Positions 18,973 through 26,902 of a stretch of DNA of 64,000 nucleotides are shown here, piece after piece. The stretch covers positions 1,054,001-1,118,000 of the forward strand of contig NZ_JACHOB010000001.1 of assembly GCF_014199615.1 (NCBI RefSeq), given 5' to 3'. Made by a program: the position numbers and the translations under genes. Under the pieces are notes generated by a model. The model worked only from the letters and a program-made list of their open reading frames with translations. It was not told the origin of the DNA and searched no databases. The stretch's first letter is position 1. The number at the start of each line of letters is the position of its first letter. Source of the DNA: Parvularcula dongshanensis (GTDB lineage: Bacteria > Pseudomonadota > Alphaproteobacteria > Caulobacterales > Parvularculaceae).

Positions 18973-18999
18973 GTTAACAAGCCCGACCGTATCGTTAAC
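18973..18999. promoter_or_regulatory. Paired GTTAAC sites just upstream of the PAS kinase
   Basis: Two identical GTTAAC hexamers lie at 18973-18978 and 18994-18999, exactly 21 bases (two helical turns) apart. The second ends two bases before the kinase ATG. Such phasing suits a dimeric regulator binding one face of the helix. The spacing differs from the TTAA-N7-TTAA CtrA box, so the binder is unknown. Confidence 0.4.
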
Positions 19000-19001
19000 G
19001 C

Positions 19002-20123
19002 ATGCTGGTGAGTCGTTTACGATCAGGACGCGGTTCGAGGCGGCAGAGCGATGCGCTCTGGTCCGGGGGGGGCGGCGACGTGCTCGCTCTGCACGAGCGA
19101 GACGGCAGGTTCCTTCGGGTCTCCGAGGACGCGTCGGCCGTACTGGGCATCGACCCGGCCGCCGTGCGGGGGGCGAGGCTGACCGACGCGATCGCGGCCG
19201 ACGATCACGCCGCGGCGCTGAGCGCCCTGGACGAGGCGGCGCGGACGGGCTTCTCCCGCTTCGAGGCGCGGGCGGCGGGGGGGCGGCCGCTCGAGGTGAC
19301 CCTGACCCGCACGGACAAGGGGTTCCGAAGCGTGCTGCGCGACGTGTCGGACAGGGCGAGCCGCGATGCCGCCCTGCGGGCCGAGAGCCTGGACGCGGCC
19401 TGGTTCGCGGCGAAGCGGACGGAGCACCTCGTCAATGTCAGCCACGAGATCCGCACGCCGCTGGGCGCCGTCATCGGCTTCGCCGACGCGCTGCGCCAGG
19501 ACAGCCTGGGCACGGCGCCCGAAGCGCGCGTGCAGGACTACGCCCGGGTGATCCACGACAGCGGCCAGCACCTCCTCGGGCTCGTCACCGATCTTCTGGA
19601 CCTCTCGAAGGCCGAAGCGAACGAGGTCACGCTGAACCGCGAGCCCACCGATCTCGGAGCGCTCGTCACCGTTTGCGCCGACATCGTGCGGCTCCAAGCC
19701 GAGAGCGCAGGACTCTACGTGCGATGCGACGTGCCGAGCGGCCTGCCGCTCTTGCTCCTGGACCCGAAGATCGTCCGGCAGATCATGCTGAACCTCCTTT
19801 CCAACGCGCTGAAGTTCACCGCGAAGGGCGGCGTCTCGGTGAGGGTCGAACCGCTCGGCGGAGAGATTCGCGTGGTGGTCGAAGATACGGGCGTCGGCAT
19901 GTCGCCGGGGGACCTCAAGCTGGTCGGACGCCGGTTCAAGCAGGCGCGGGCCGAAGGGGTCCGGGGCGCGCGCGGTACCGGCATCGGCCTGTCGCTCAGC
20001 CAAGCACTGGCCCGCGTTCATGGGGGCGAGCTGGAGCTCGCCTCGACCGAGGGGCAGGGAACGACGGCGACGGTGACGCTGCCCTTCGAGGCGGTGGCGG
20101 GCGCGAACCCGCTGCGGGCTTGA
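19002..20123 (+). CDS. Soluble PAS-domain sensor histidine kinase
   Basis: A 373-residue kinase without transmembrane helices. It has a PAS domain at about 22-117, a HisKA dimerisation domain with phospho-acceptor H148 in VSHEIRTPLG, and a HATPase domain with the N box LLSNALKFT, G1 VEDTGVGMS and G2 GTGIGLSLSQ. It resembles cell-cycle kinases of the PleC/DivJ type in its HisKA. No response regulator is adjacent. No clear ribosome site precedes ATG 19002. A DUF1491 gene overlaps its end. Confidence 0.88.
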   Translation: MLVSRLRSGRGSRRQSDALWSGGGGDVLALHERDGRFLRVSEDASAVLGIDPAAVRGARLTDAIAADDHAAALSALDEAARTGFSRFEARAAGGRPLEVTLTRTDKGFRSVLRDVSDRASRDAALRAESLDAAWFAAKRTEHLVNVSHEIRTPLGAVIGFADALRQDSLGTAPEARVQDYARVIHDSGQHLLGLVTDLLDLSKAEANEVTLNREPTDLGALVTVCADIVRLQAESAGLYVRCDVPSGLPLLLLDPKIVRQIMLNLLSNALKFTAKGGVSVRVEPLGGEIRVVVEDTGVGMSPGDLKLVGRRFKQARAEGVRGARGTGIGLSLSQALARVHGGELELASTEGQGTTATVTLPFEAVAGANPLRA

Positions 20124-20425
20124 ACCGCCTCAAGACGCACGTCGTAACCGGCGCGCTGATCCGGCGCGCGCAGGCAGCGGGCGTCTTCGCGACCGTATTG
20201 CACCGGGGCGACCCGGACGCCGGCCTGCTCTACGCCGTCACGCGGGAACCCGGCGGCGTCGGCCTCTACGCCTACCTTCACGACGAAGGCTGGCAGCCGC
20301 GCAGCGAGGAGGGGGCGACGGAGGCGGACGTTGCGTCCCGCATCGAGCAGGAGCGCGAGTTCGACCGCGACCTCTGGGTCATCGAGCTCGACGGCCGCGG
20401 CGCGGCGGCGGTCCTGGCCGAATAA
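20120..20425 (+). CDS. DUF1491 family protein
   Basis: A 101-residue cytosolic protein of the alphaproteobacterial DUF1491 family. It begins NRLKTHVVTGALIRR and contains the conserved RGDPDAGLLY. No function is known. No ATG is available at the right place; TTG 20120, overlapping the kinase stop as TTGA, matches where family members begin. The C-terminal half has a WVIELD strand near the end. It converges on the PBP gene with an 18-base gap. Confidence 0.8.
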   Translation: MNRLKTHVVTGALIRRAQAAGVFATVLHRGDPDAGLLYAVTREPGGVGLYAYLHDEGWQPRSEEGATEADVASRIEQEREFDRDLWVIELDGRGAAAVLAE

Positions 20426-20443
20426 GAGCTGCCGAAGGACCGC

Positions 20444-22642
20444 TCAGCGCTCGACGCCCGGCGCCGCGCGGCCGACGATCCGTCCTTCCTGTCCGAGGCG
20501 GGAAAGGCGTTCGTTGTCCGCGCCGTAGGCGGTTCGGACGAGGTCGCCCCGCAGGCCTGCGTACAGGCCCGCCAGCGGCTCGGTACCGGACAGGCCCGGC
20601 TTGCCCTCGTCGAGGGGAAGAACCGGAAGGCCGCGATGGGCGGCCGTCATGAAGCGCCGCCATATCGCCAGCGGGTAGGACGAGCCTGTGACGCCGTTCA
20701 TCGGGTCGGCCGCATCGTTGCCGACCCATACCCCGGCCGTGAGCTGCGGCGTGTAGCCGATGAACCAGGCGTCCTTCCAATCATTGGTCGTGCCGGTCTT
20801 CCCGGCCGAAGGCCGGTCCGGAAGGCCGGCGGCGCGGCCGGTGCCTCGTTCCACGACGCTCGCGAGCATCCGCGTCATCTCGCCGGCCATGGCCGGTTCT
20901 AGGACCTTGAAGCCCTCGATGTCCGAGAAGGCGTAGAGTTCCTTGCCCGTCCGCGTCTCGACCCGTTCGATCACGTGGCCGGAGACCTCGCTGCCTTGTT
21001 GAGCGAAGGGAAGGTAGGCGGCCGTCAGATCCTCGAGCGTCAATTCGAGCGTTCCGAGCGCCAGCGACGGGAGCGGCTCCAGGGTCCGGCCGATGCCGAC
21101 GCGCCGCGCGGCGTCGACCACGCGCTCGCGGCCGATCGCCTCGCTGACCTGGACCGCCACCGAGTTCGCCGAGGCGGCGACGGCCGAGGATAGGCGCAGC
21201 GGGCCGCGATAGCGGCTGTTGTAGTTGCTCGGCGTCCAGTCGCCGACGCGCACGGGCTGGTCCACCACGATGGTGTCGGGATCGAAGCCCGCCTCGAGCG
21301 CCGCCAGGAAGACGAAGGGCTTGAAGGCCGATCCCGGCTGCCGCTTGGCTTGGCTCGCCCGGTTGAACTGAGACTGCTCGTAGGAGCGGCCGCCGACCAT
21401 GGCCACGATCCCGCCCCGGGCGTCATAGGCGATCAGCGCCGCTTGCCTTGCGCCGCGCTCGACCGCCTCGTCGTCGAGCGACGCAGCGACCGCTTCCTGC
21501 GCCTCGACCTGAAGGCCGAGATCGAGGGTCGTCGTGACGGTGATGTCCTCGGTCAGCCGGCCGAACCGCGCGTAGACGTCCTCCGTCACCCGGTCGAGGA
21601 AGTAGCCGAACCCCGCGCTGCGCTCCCGAAGGGCAAGGTCCGGCGGCACGACCTTGGCGACGTGGGCGGTCATCGGGTCGATCCGGCCGGTCTCGACGAG
21701 GTTGTCGATCACTTCGCGCGACCGCGAGAGCGCCCCTTCCAGGTTCGAGGTCGGGGCGAGCGAGGAGGGCGCCTTGGGCAGCCCGGCGAGGAGTGCCGCC
21801 TCTGCGAGGTTCAGGCTGCGCGCATCCTTCGAGAAGTAGGCGTCCGCCGCCGCTTCGATGCCGTAGGTGCCCGCGCCCAGGTAGATGCGGTTGAGGTACA
21901 AGGAGAGGATCTCTTCCTTGGTCAGCCGCGCCTCGAGCCAGAGCGCGAGCTGCATCTCCGTGAGCTTGCGCATCAAGGTCTGGTCGGCGCTCAGGAAGAG
22001 GTTCTTGGCCAGCTGCTGCGTGATCGTGCTGCCGCCCTCGACCACCGTGCCCGCTTCGAGGTTGGCGACGAGGGCGCGCACGAGGCCCTTGGGATCGAAG
22101 CCCGGATGGTGCCAGAACCGGCGGTCCTCGGTCGCGATGAAGGCGTCGACCACGTAAGGCGGCAGGTCCGAGAGCGGCACCGGGTCGAAGTAGCTGATGT
22201 GAGAGGCGGCGATGCGCCGTCCCGCCTCGTCGTATTCGAGTCCCCGGGTGCCGATGCGCTCGCCGTTCCTGTCGAGGATGGTGAGGCTGATCGGCCGGCC
22301 GGCCGAGAGGAGATCGATGTCCTGGTCGGGCAGCACCGCGGCGGCGAAACGGAGGTTCGCGATCAACGCCACGCAGGCGAAGGTGAGGCCGGCCGACCCC
22401 GCGACGAGCAGGGACCGGGCGAGCCCGGGGAGCAGCAGCCCGGGCAGGAGCGCGGCGGCCCGCCCCGCCCCGCGCCCCGCCAGCGGCAAAGCGGCCCGAA
22501 CGATTCGCCAAGACTGCGCAGACCCGTCGCGCACGGCGACGAGAAGGCTTCGGCCGAAGGCGGCGTGAGAGCGACGGCGATCAGGCAGGATTCGGGCTCC
22601 ACGATTTGCGCGACCATAAGGGGCGGTTGCGCGGAGGGCCAT
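20444..22642 (-). CDS. Class A penicillin-binding protein (PBP1A/1C-like)
   Basis: A 732-residue bifunctional peptidoglycan synthase. A basic cytoplasmic N-terminus and membrane anchor (about 75-100) are followed by a GT51 glycosyltransferase domain with catalytic E172 in ATEDRRFWHHPG and the EGGSTITQQLAKN motif. A transpeptidase domain follows with S438-A-F-K441, SANS and KTGTTNDWKDAWF. It polymerises and crosslinks murein in the periplasm. The start at 22642 lacks a clear ribosome site, and an internal GTG about 38 codons in could be the true start. It lies 18 bases from the divergent YcgN-type gene. Confidence 0.92.
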   Translation of the reverse strand: MALRATAPYGRANRGARILPDRRRSHAAFGRSLLVAVRDGSAQSWRIVRAALPLAGRGAGRAAALLPGLLLPGLARSLLVAGSAGLTFACVALIANLRFAAAVLPDQDIDLLSAGRPISLTILDRNGERIGTRGLEYDEAGRRIAASHISYFDPVPLSDLPPYVVDAFIATEDRRFWHHPGFDPKGLVRALVANLEAGTVVEGGSTITQQLAKNLFLSADQTLMRKLTEMQLALWLEARLTKEEILSLYLNRIYLGAGTYGIEAAADAYFSKDARSLNLAEAALLAGLPKAPSSLAPTSNLEGALSRSREVIDNLVETGRIDPMTAHVAKVVPPDLALRERSAGFGYFLDRVTEDVYARFGRLTEDITVTTTLDLGLQVEAQEAVAASLDDEAVERGARQAALIAYDARGGIVAMVGGRSYEQSQFNRASQAKRQPGSAFKPFVFLAALEAGFDPDTIVVDQPVRVGDWTPSNYNSRYRGPLRLSSAVAASANSVAVQVSEAIGRERVVDAARRVGIGRTLEPLPSLALGTLELTLEDLTAAYLPFAQQGSEVSGHVIERVETRTGKELYAFSDIEGFKVLEPAMAGEMTRMLASVVERGTGRAAGLPDRPSAGKTGTTNDWKDAWFIGYTPQLTAGVWVGNDAADPMNGVTGSSYPLAIWRRFMTAAHRGLPVLPLDEGKPGLSGTEPLAGLYAGLRGDLVRTAYGADNERLSRLGQEGRIVGRAAPGVER

Positions 22643-22660
22643 GCTCGCTAGCTAGTCTTC

Positions 22661-23107
22661 GTGACAGAGCCGTCCCCCTTCTGGAAGACCAAACCCCTCG
22701 AGGCGATGTCCGAGGCGGAGTGGGAGAGCCTCTGCGACGGCTGCGGGAAGTGCTGCATGGTGCTCCTCGAGGACGAAGATACGGGCGAGCTGTACGAGAC
22801 GAGCGTGTCGTGCCGCCTCTTCGATCCCGAGGCCCGGCGCTGTTCGGCTTATGCGGACCGCCTGCGCCTCGTGCCCGGCTGCGTTCAGGTGACACCGAAG
22901 AACGCGGGCACTTTATCCTGGATGCCGCGCAGCTGCGCCTATCGCCGGCTCGCCGAGGGCCGGGACCTCGCCGACTGGCATCCGCTGGTGAGCGGGCGGC
23001 CCGAGAGCGTCGAAGAGGCCGGCGAGGCCGTCTCGAAGGACCTTCGCTCCGAAGCCCGCGTGAAGGCGTCGAAGCTCTGGCGCTACGTCACGCGAGAGCG
23101 CGACTGA
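22661..23107 (+). CDS. YcgN-type cysteine-cluster protein (UPF0260)
   Basis: A 148-residue cytosolic protein of the UPF0260/YcgN family. Conserved cysteines occur in [23 protein letters not shown] and PRSCAYR, a pattern suggesting a bound metal or Fe-S cluster. Homologs start close to the [12 protein letters not shown] block, consistent with GTG 22661. Function is unproven. The stop is followed by the GTA relic. Confidence 0.88.
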   Translation: MTEPSPFWKTKPLEAMSEAEWESLCDGCGKCCMVLLEDEDTGELYETSVSCRLFDPEARRCSAYADRLRLVPGCVQVTPKNAGTLSWMPRSCAYRRLAEGRDLADWHPLVSGRPESVEEAGEAVSKDLRSEARVKASKLWRYVTRERD

Positions 23108-23173
23108 CGGACTTATCCCCGTAACCTGCCGCTGGCCTAACCTGCGCTCTCCGTAAGCTGAACGGAGGCGCGT

Positions 23174-23617
23174 CTGCCCCCCGATGACGACGATGCGGGC
23201 GCCACCCTCGCGGCGGGCGTCCTGCGCCTGACCTGCGACTACGCGGGTATCCTCCTCGGTCTCGACTGGTCGAAGCCCGAAGACGTCGCGGCTGCGGAGA
23301 AGCGCGGGCGCATCATCAGCACGCACCGTACCAACGTCGAGAAGATCCTGAGCATGGACCTGAATGAACGCGACCGACACCCCGCCCCCGAAGCAGACGA
23401 CGGATCTCGGCGAGAGCTGGAACGCCGACTGCGGCGCCATGCTGCTGCTCTCGGGAAGGGAGAGCTGGCTCGACGGTTGGAGGCCAGAGGCCTGCCGACG
23501 GACCCTGACGCTCTGGAGCGACTGGCGAAGGCTCGATCAGGAGACGCCGCCCGGGGACTGGACGACGTGGCTCCTGCTGGGCGGCCGGGGGGCGGGCAAG
23601 ACGAGGGCGGGCGCTGA
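23174..23617 (+). pseudogene. Remnant reading frame upstream of the terminase fusion (possible GTA g1)
   Basis: The frame is open from 23162 to the stop at 23615-23617 and is strongly coding-like (GC-rich third positions) up to about 23363. This section reads as a 60-residue segment containing AAGVLRLTCDYAGILLGLDW and STHRTNVEKIL. There is no ATG, GTG or TTG before 23354. A perfect GGAGG (23164-23168) stands five bases before CTG 23174, as if the start codon had mutated. Beyond 23364 the frame is only a shadow of the terminase frame. By position it could be the GTA small-terminase gene (g1), but I cannot confirm homology. Probably decayed. Confidence 0.45.
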
Positions 23618-25766
23618 GTGGATCGCGGAGGTCGTGCGCGGCGGGGCGAGGCGGATCGCGCTCGTCGGCGAGACCTATGAGGACGCCCGCGAGGTGATGA
23701 TCGAGGGCCCCTCGGGCCTCGCCCACATCGGGCCAGAGGCGGAGCGGCCGCGCTACGTCTTCTCCCGGCACAGCCTCGTCTGGCCGAACGGGGCGGAAGC
23801 GCACGTCTTCTCCGCCGCCGACCCAGAAGGCCTGCGCGGGTATCAGTACGAAGCGGCGTGGTCGGACGAGATCGGCTGCAGCGCGGCGGACAAGGGCGCG
23901 AACCAGCCCAACGTGTTCGTGGACCCGAAGTCCTCCGAGTCCTTCTTTCCCTACCACTCGGACCGGAACCGCGACGACCTGATCCAGCGGCGGTTCATCG
24001 AGGCGCACCTGTCCTACTGGACGAAGGCGGAGAACAACCCGCTCTCGCCGGTCTACGGCGGGTCGATGGTCGAGCCCTCGCGCGTCTTCCTCTACACCTG
24101 GGACGCGAGGCCCTTCCCGGACTTCCCCGTCCGAAGCGACGTCTGGTCGGACGCGGAGAACTGGACCTATGGGCACTGGCTGAACGGGCGGGCGGGCAAG
24201 GTGCCGCTCGGCGCGCTGATCGAGGAGGTCGCGCGAGCGTCGGGGCTTCACGCCGTCGACGCCTCGGCCTGCGCCGCCCTCGTCACGGGCTACGTCATCG
24301 ACCGGCCGATGCCGGGTCGCGACGCGCTGCAACCGCTCTTCGACCTCTACCAGCTCGATGCGACCGAGCGGGACGGCGTGCTGATCGTGCGGCCCCGGGG
24401 CCGAGACGCGGAGGAAGCGTTGGACCCTCGCGAGCTCGTCGATACCGGAGAGACGATCCTGATCGCGAACCGAGGGGCGCCCGCTGAACGAGCGACGAGC
24501 CTTTCTCTGACCTACACGGACGGGCTTTCGGACTATCGCACCGGCCACGCCGATGCGGCGTTGCCCGACGCGCGGTCGGGGCAGGCGGGTGCGCTCGTCA
24601 CCGCCGTGGTCTTGGAGCAGGGCGAAGCGGAGGGGCGGCTCGCCTGTCTTCTCGCGGAGGCGGCCTCGTCGGACCAAGGGGCCCGCTTCTCGCTGCCGCC
24701 AGGAGACTTACGCTTCGAGCCCGCCGACGTCGTGGCGCTCGAAGGCCGCACGTTGCGCCTGACGGCGGTTGCGGACGGGGACTACCGGGAGGTCGAGGCG
24801 GTCGCGACCGACCCCTCGCTCTACCGCGCGCGCTACACCGGCCTCTCGGGCACGGCGTCGCCGCTGCCTCGGGCGAAGGGGCCGGTGGTCGCCGAGGTGC
24901 TCGACATCCCGCTCCTTCCCGGCGAGCCGGACGGCCTCTTCTTGCACGTCGCAGCCTTCGCCGAGCCTTGGCCGGGGGCGGTCGCGATCCATGCGGGGCC
25001 GGGGGCGGAGGCACCGCGCGCGGCGATGGTCGCCGCGCCCGCGCTGGTCGGGCGCCTCGCGGCGGATTTGCCGCCGGGGCCGACCTCGCGGTGGGACCGT
25101 GCGAGCGTGCTGCGAGTGAGGCTTTCCGCCGGGGCGCTGTCGAGCCTCGATCGCCAAGCCGTCCTGTCGGGCGGCGGCTACGCCGCGGTGCGGGTCGGCC
25201 AGGGGTGGGAGCTGCTCCAGTACCAAGACGCCGTCCTCGGCGAGGACGGCACCTGGCGGCTGACCAGGCTCCTTCGCGGCCAGCGAGGCACGGAGGACGA
25301 GGCGGCGCAGGGGGCGCTGTCCGGTACCCGCATCGTCTTCCTCAGCGGCGCCGAGACGCTGGCGCTGCCCGCGGACGCACTCGGCACGCCAGCAGCCTGG
25401 CAGGCGGGGCCGGCGGGTGCGCAGCCGGGCCGGTTCCCCTTCGCGGAGGTGCCGGTCTCGGTCGCGGGCGTCAGCGCGCGGCCCTTCGCGCCGGCGCATC
25501 TTCGGGCGGCGGCGCGAGACGCGCGGACGCTTCTTTCCTGGGTCCGTCGGAGCCGCATCGGCGGCGACGCCTGGGGTGAGGACACGCCGCTCGGCGAGGC
25601 GGAGGAGCGCTACCGCGTCACCGTCTGGGACGAGGCCGGCGAGCGCTCGCGGACCGAGGTCGGCGCGCCCGAAGCCCTCGTTGACGCGGCGGGGGCCACC
25701 GAAGTCTGGGTTCAGCAGCTCTCCGCTCTCGTGGGCCCCGGCAGGCCCGCACGCCTCCGCCTGTGA
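23364..25766 (+). CDS. Fusion of GTA large terminase N-terminus to GTA gp15-like tail protein C-terminus
   Basis: An 800-residue in-frame chimera. Residues 1-170 are the N-terminal ATPase part of a GTA-type large terminase: GDWTTWLLLGGRGAGKTRAGAEW with Walker A at 73-80, then GYQYEAAWSDEI with Walker B at about 162-170. From residue 171 the sequence switches to the GTA gp15 host-specificity/tail protein: the end of the TIM-barrel domain (DKGANQPNVFVDPKSSES, YGGSMVEPSRVFLYTWDARP, WSDAENWTYGHWLNGR) and then its tail-type and C-terminal domains. The terminase nuclease, portal, capsid and other tail genes normally found between these genes are missing. The ORF has remained open across about 2.4 kb. 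Function, if any, is unknown. Confidence 0.85.
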   Translation: MNATDTPPPKQTTDLGESWNADCGAMLLLSGRESWLDGWRPEACRRTLTLWSDWRRLDQETPPGDWTTWLLLGGRGAGKTRAGAEWIAEVVRGGARRIALVGETYEDAREVMIEGPSGLAHIGPEAERPRYVFSRHSLVWPNGAEAHVFSAADPEGLRGYQYEAAWSDEIGCSAADKGANQPNVFVDPKSSESFFPYHSDRNRDDLIQRRFIEAHLSYWTKAENNPLSPVYGGSMVEPSRVFLYTWDARPFPDFPVRSDVWSDAENWTYGHWLNGRAGKVPLGALIEEVARASGLHAVDASACAALVTGYVIDRPMPGRDALQPLFDLYQLDATERDGVLIVRPRGRDAEEALDPRELVDTGETILIANRGAPAERATSLSLTYTDGLSDYRTGHADAALPDARSGQAGALVTAVVLEQGEAEGRLACLLAEAASSDQGARFSLPPGDLRFEPADVVALEGRTLRLTAVADGDYREVEAVATDPSLYRARYTGLSGTASPLPRAKGPVVAEVLDIPLLPGEPDGLFLHVAAFAEPWPGAVAIHAGPGAEAPRAAMVAAPALVGRLAADLPPGPTSRWDRASVLRVRLSAGALSSLDRQAVLSGGGYAAVRVGQGWELLQYQDAVLGEDGTWRLTRLLRGQRGTEDEAAQGALSGTRIVFLSGAETLALPADALGTPAAWQAGPAGAQPGRFPFAEVPVSVAGVSARPFAPAHLRAAARDARTLLSWVRRSRIGGDAWGEDTPLGEAEERYRVTVWDEAGERSRTEVGAPEALVDAAGATEVWVQQLSALVGPGRPARLRL

Positions 25767-25835
25767 CCGCATCCCTTGAAACTGCGCCCGCTTTCCTAAG
25801 ATATGCGGGGGCAGTTTTCTCGAGGCGAACAGCGA

Positions 25836-26768
25836 TTGGCACAGGATCCCTACAGCGTGCTCGGCGTCGGGCGGCAGGCCTCGGCGGATGAGATCCGCAA
25901 GGCCTATCGCAAGCTCGCCAAGCAGTATCACCCCGACCGCAACCAGGGCGACAAGGCCGCCGAGGACCGATTCAAGGCGGTCTCGGCCGCGTTCGACATC
26001 GTCGGGGACGAAGAGAAGCGCAAACGCTACGACCGCGGCGAGATCGACGCGGACGGGAACGAGCGGGCGCCAGGCTTCGGCGGTGGCGGCGGCAACCCGT
26101 TCGGCGGGCGCTCGGGCGGCTATCGAAGCACCTCTTCGGGCGGCGGCTTCGAGGACATCGGTGACATCTTCTCGGACCTCTTCGGGGCTGGCGGGCCGCG
26201 CGGCCCCCGCGCGCCGCGGCCGCAGAAGGGGCGCGACGTGCGCTACCGCCTGTCGGTCGACTTCCTCGAGGCCGCGCGCGGCGTCACGAAGCGCGTCGCC
26301 ATGCCGGACGGCAAGACGATCGACGTGACGATCCCCGAAGGCCTGCGCGACGGGCAGACCCTGCGTCTGCGCGGCCGCGGCAACCCCGGCATCAATGGCG
26401 GTCCGGCGGGCGACGTCTTCGTCGACGTCAGCGTCAAGCCGCACGGCCTCTTCCGTATCGAAGGCGACAACCTGGCGATCGACGTGCCGGTGACGCTCAG
26501 GGAAGCGGTGCTGGGCGGCAAGGTGGAGGTCCCGACCGTGACGGGCACCGTCGCGATCAGGGTGCCGGCGAACACCTCTTCCGGCACGGCGTTCCGGCTG
26601 CGCGGCAAAGGCCTGAAGAACAGCAAGACGGGGACCAGCGGCGATCTCATCGCCCGTACCCGCATCGTTCTTCCGGAGAAGCCGGACCCGGCGCTCGAAG
26701 CCTTCCTGAAGAGTTGGAAAGAAGGCGAGGCGGACCCACGCGAGGACATGCTCCGCCGCGCTTCCTGA
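25836..26768 (+). CDS. DnaJ-like chaperone without zinc finger (CbpA type)
   Basis: A 310-residue co-chaperone. An N-terminal J domain (DPYSVLGV, with YHPDRNQ carrying HPD) is followed by a Gly/Phe/Ser-rich linker (about 80-130) and two beta-sandwich substrate domains with GRDVRYRLSVDFLEAA and GDVFVDVSVKPHGLFRIEGDNL, cited in part. The CxxCxGxG zinc repeats of true DnaJ are absent, as in CbpA. I favour TTG 25836, where homologs begin, with GAGG ten bases upstream; ATG 25803 would add 11 untypical residues. Confidence 0.88.
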   Translation: MAQDPYSVLGVGRQASADEIRKAYRKLAKQYHPDRNQGDKAAEDRFKAVSAAFDIVGDEEKRKRYDRGEIDADGNERAPGFGGGGGNPFGGRSGGYRSTSSGGGFEDIGDIFSDLFGAGGPRGPRAPRPQKGRDVRYRLSVDFLEAARGVTKRVAMPDGKTIDVTIPEGLRDGQTLRLRGRGNPGINGGPAGDVFVDVSVKPHGLFRIEGDNLAIDVPVTLREAVLGGKVEVPTVTGTVAIRVPANTSSGTAFRLRGKGLKNSKTGTSGDLIARTRIVLPEKPDPALEAFLKSWKEGEADPREDMLRRAS

Positions 26769-26777
26769 TCCGGCGCC

Positions 26778-26796
26778 CTGTTCTACTGTAGGACAG
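26778..26796. repeat. Short inverted repeat after the DnaJ-like gene
   Basis: CTGTTCTAC-T-GTAGGACAG, arms of nine bases with one mismatch, lies ten bases after the stop. There is no T-run, so it is more likely an operator for the degP-like gene than a terminator. Confidence 0.4.
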
Positions 26797-26837
26797 CTTA
26801 CGCAGGTTTAAGCGCGTGGACAGTACCCGTTAAGTTG

Positions 26838-26863
26838 GGAATCGCCACTTTGTAGCCATCGTT
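26838..26863 (+). promoter_or_regulatory. Candidate EcfG-type stress promoter of the DegP gene
   Basis: GGAAT (26838-26842) is followed after 17 bases by CGTT (26860-26863), one base off the alphaproteobacterial general-stress consensus GGAAC-N16/17-CGTT. It leaves a leader of about 30 bases to ATG 26903, consistent with that start rather than ATG 26867. Regulation by EcfG is inference from the motif and from DegP being a stress gene. Confidence 0.4.
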
Positions 26864-26902
26864 CTGATGCGTTCAGTGCAACCCAAAGAAACGGCTTACT
26901 TT

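Noticed and set aside
23364-25766. Terminase motif considered as evidence of an active prophage.
   Set aside because: No integrase, capsid, portal, lysis or repressor genes flank it, and the terminase lacks its nuclease half. A GTA relic explains it better.
26867-26902. Upstream ATG for the DegP-like gene.
   Set aside because: It lies directly behind the candidate promoter -10 and adds residues that spoil the signal peptide. ATG 26903 is preferred.
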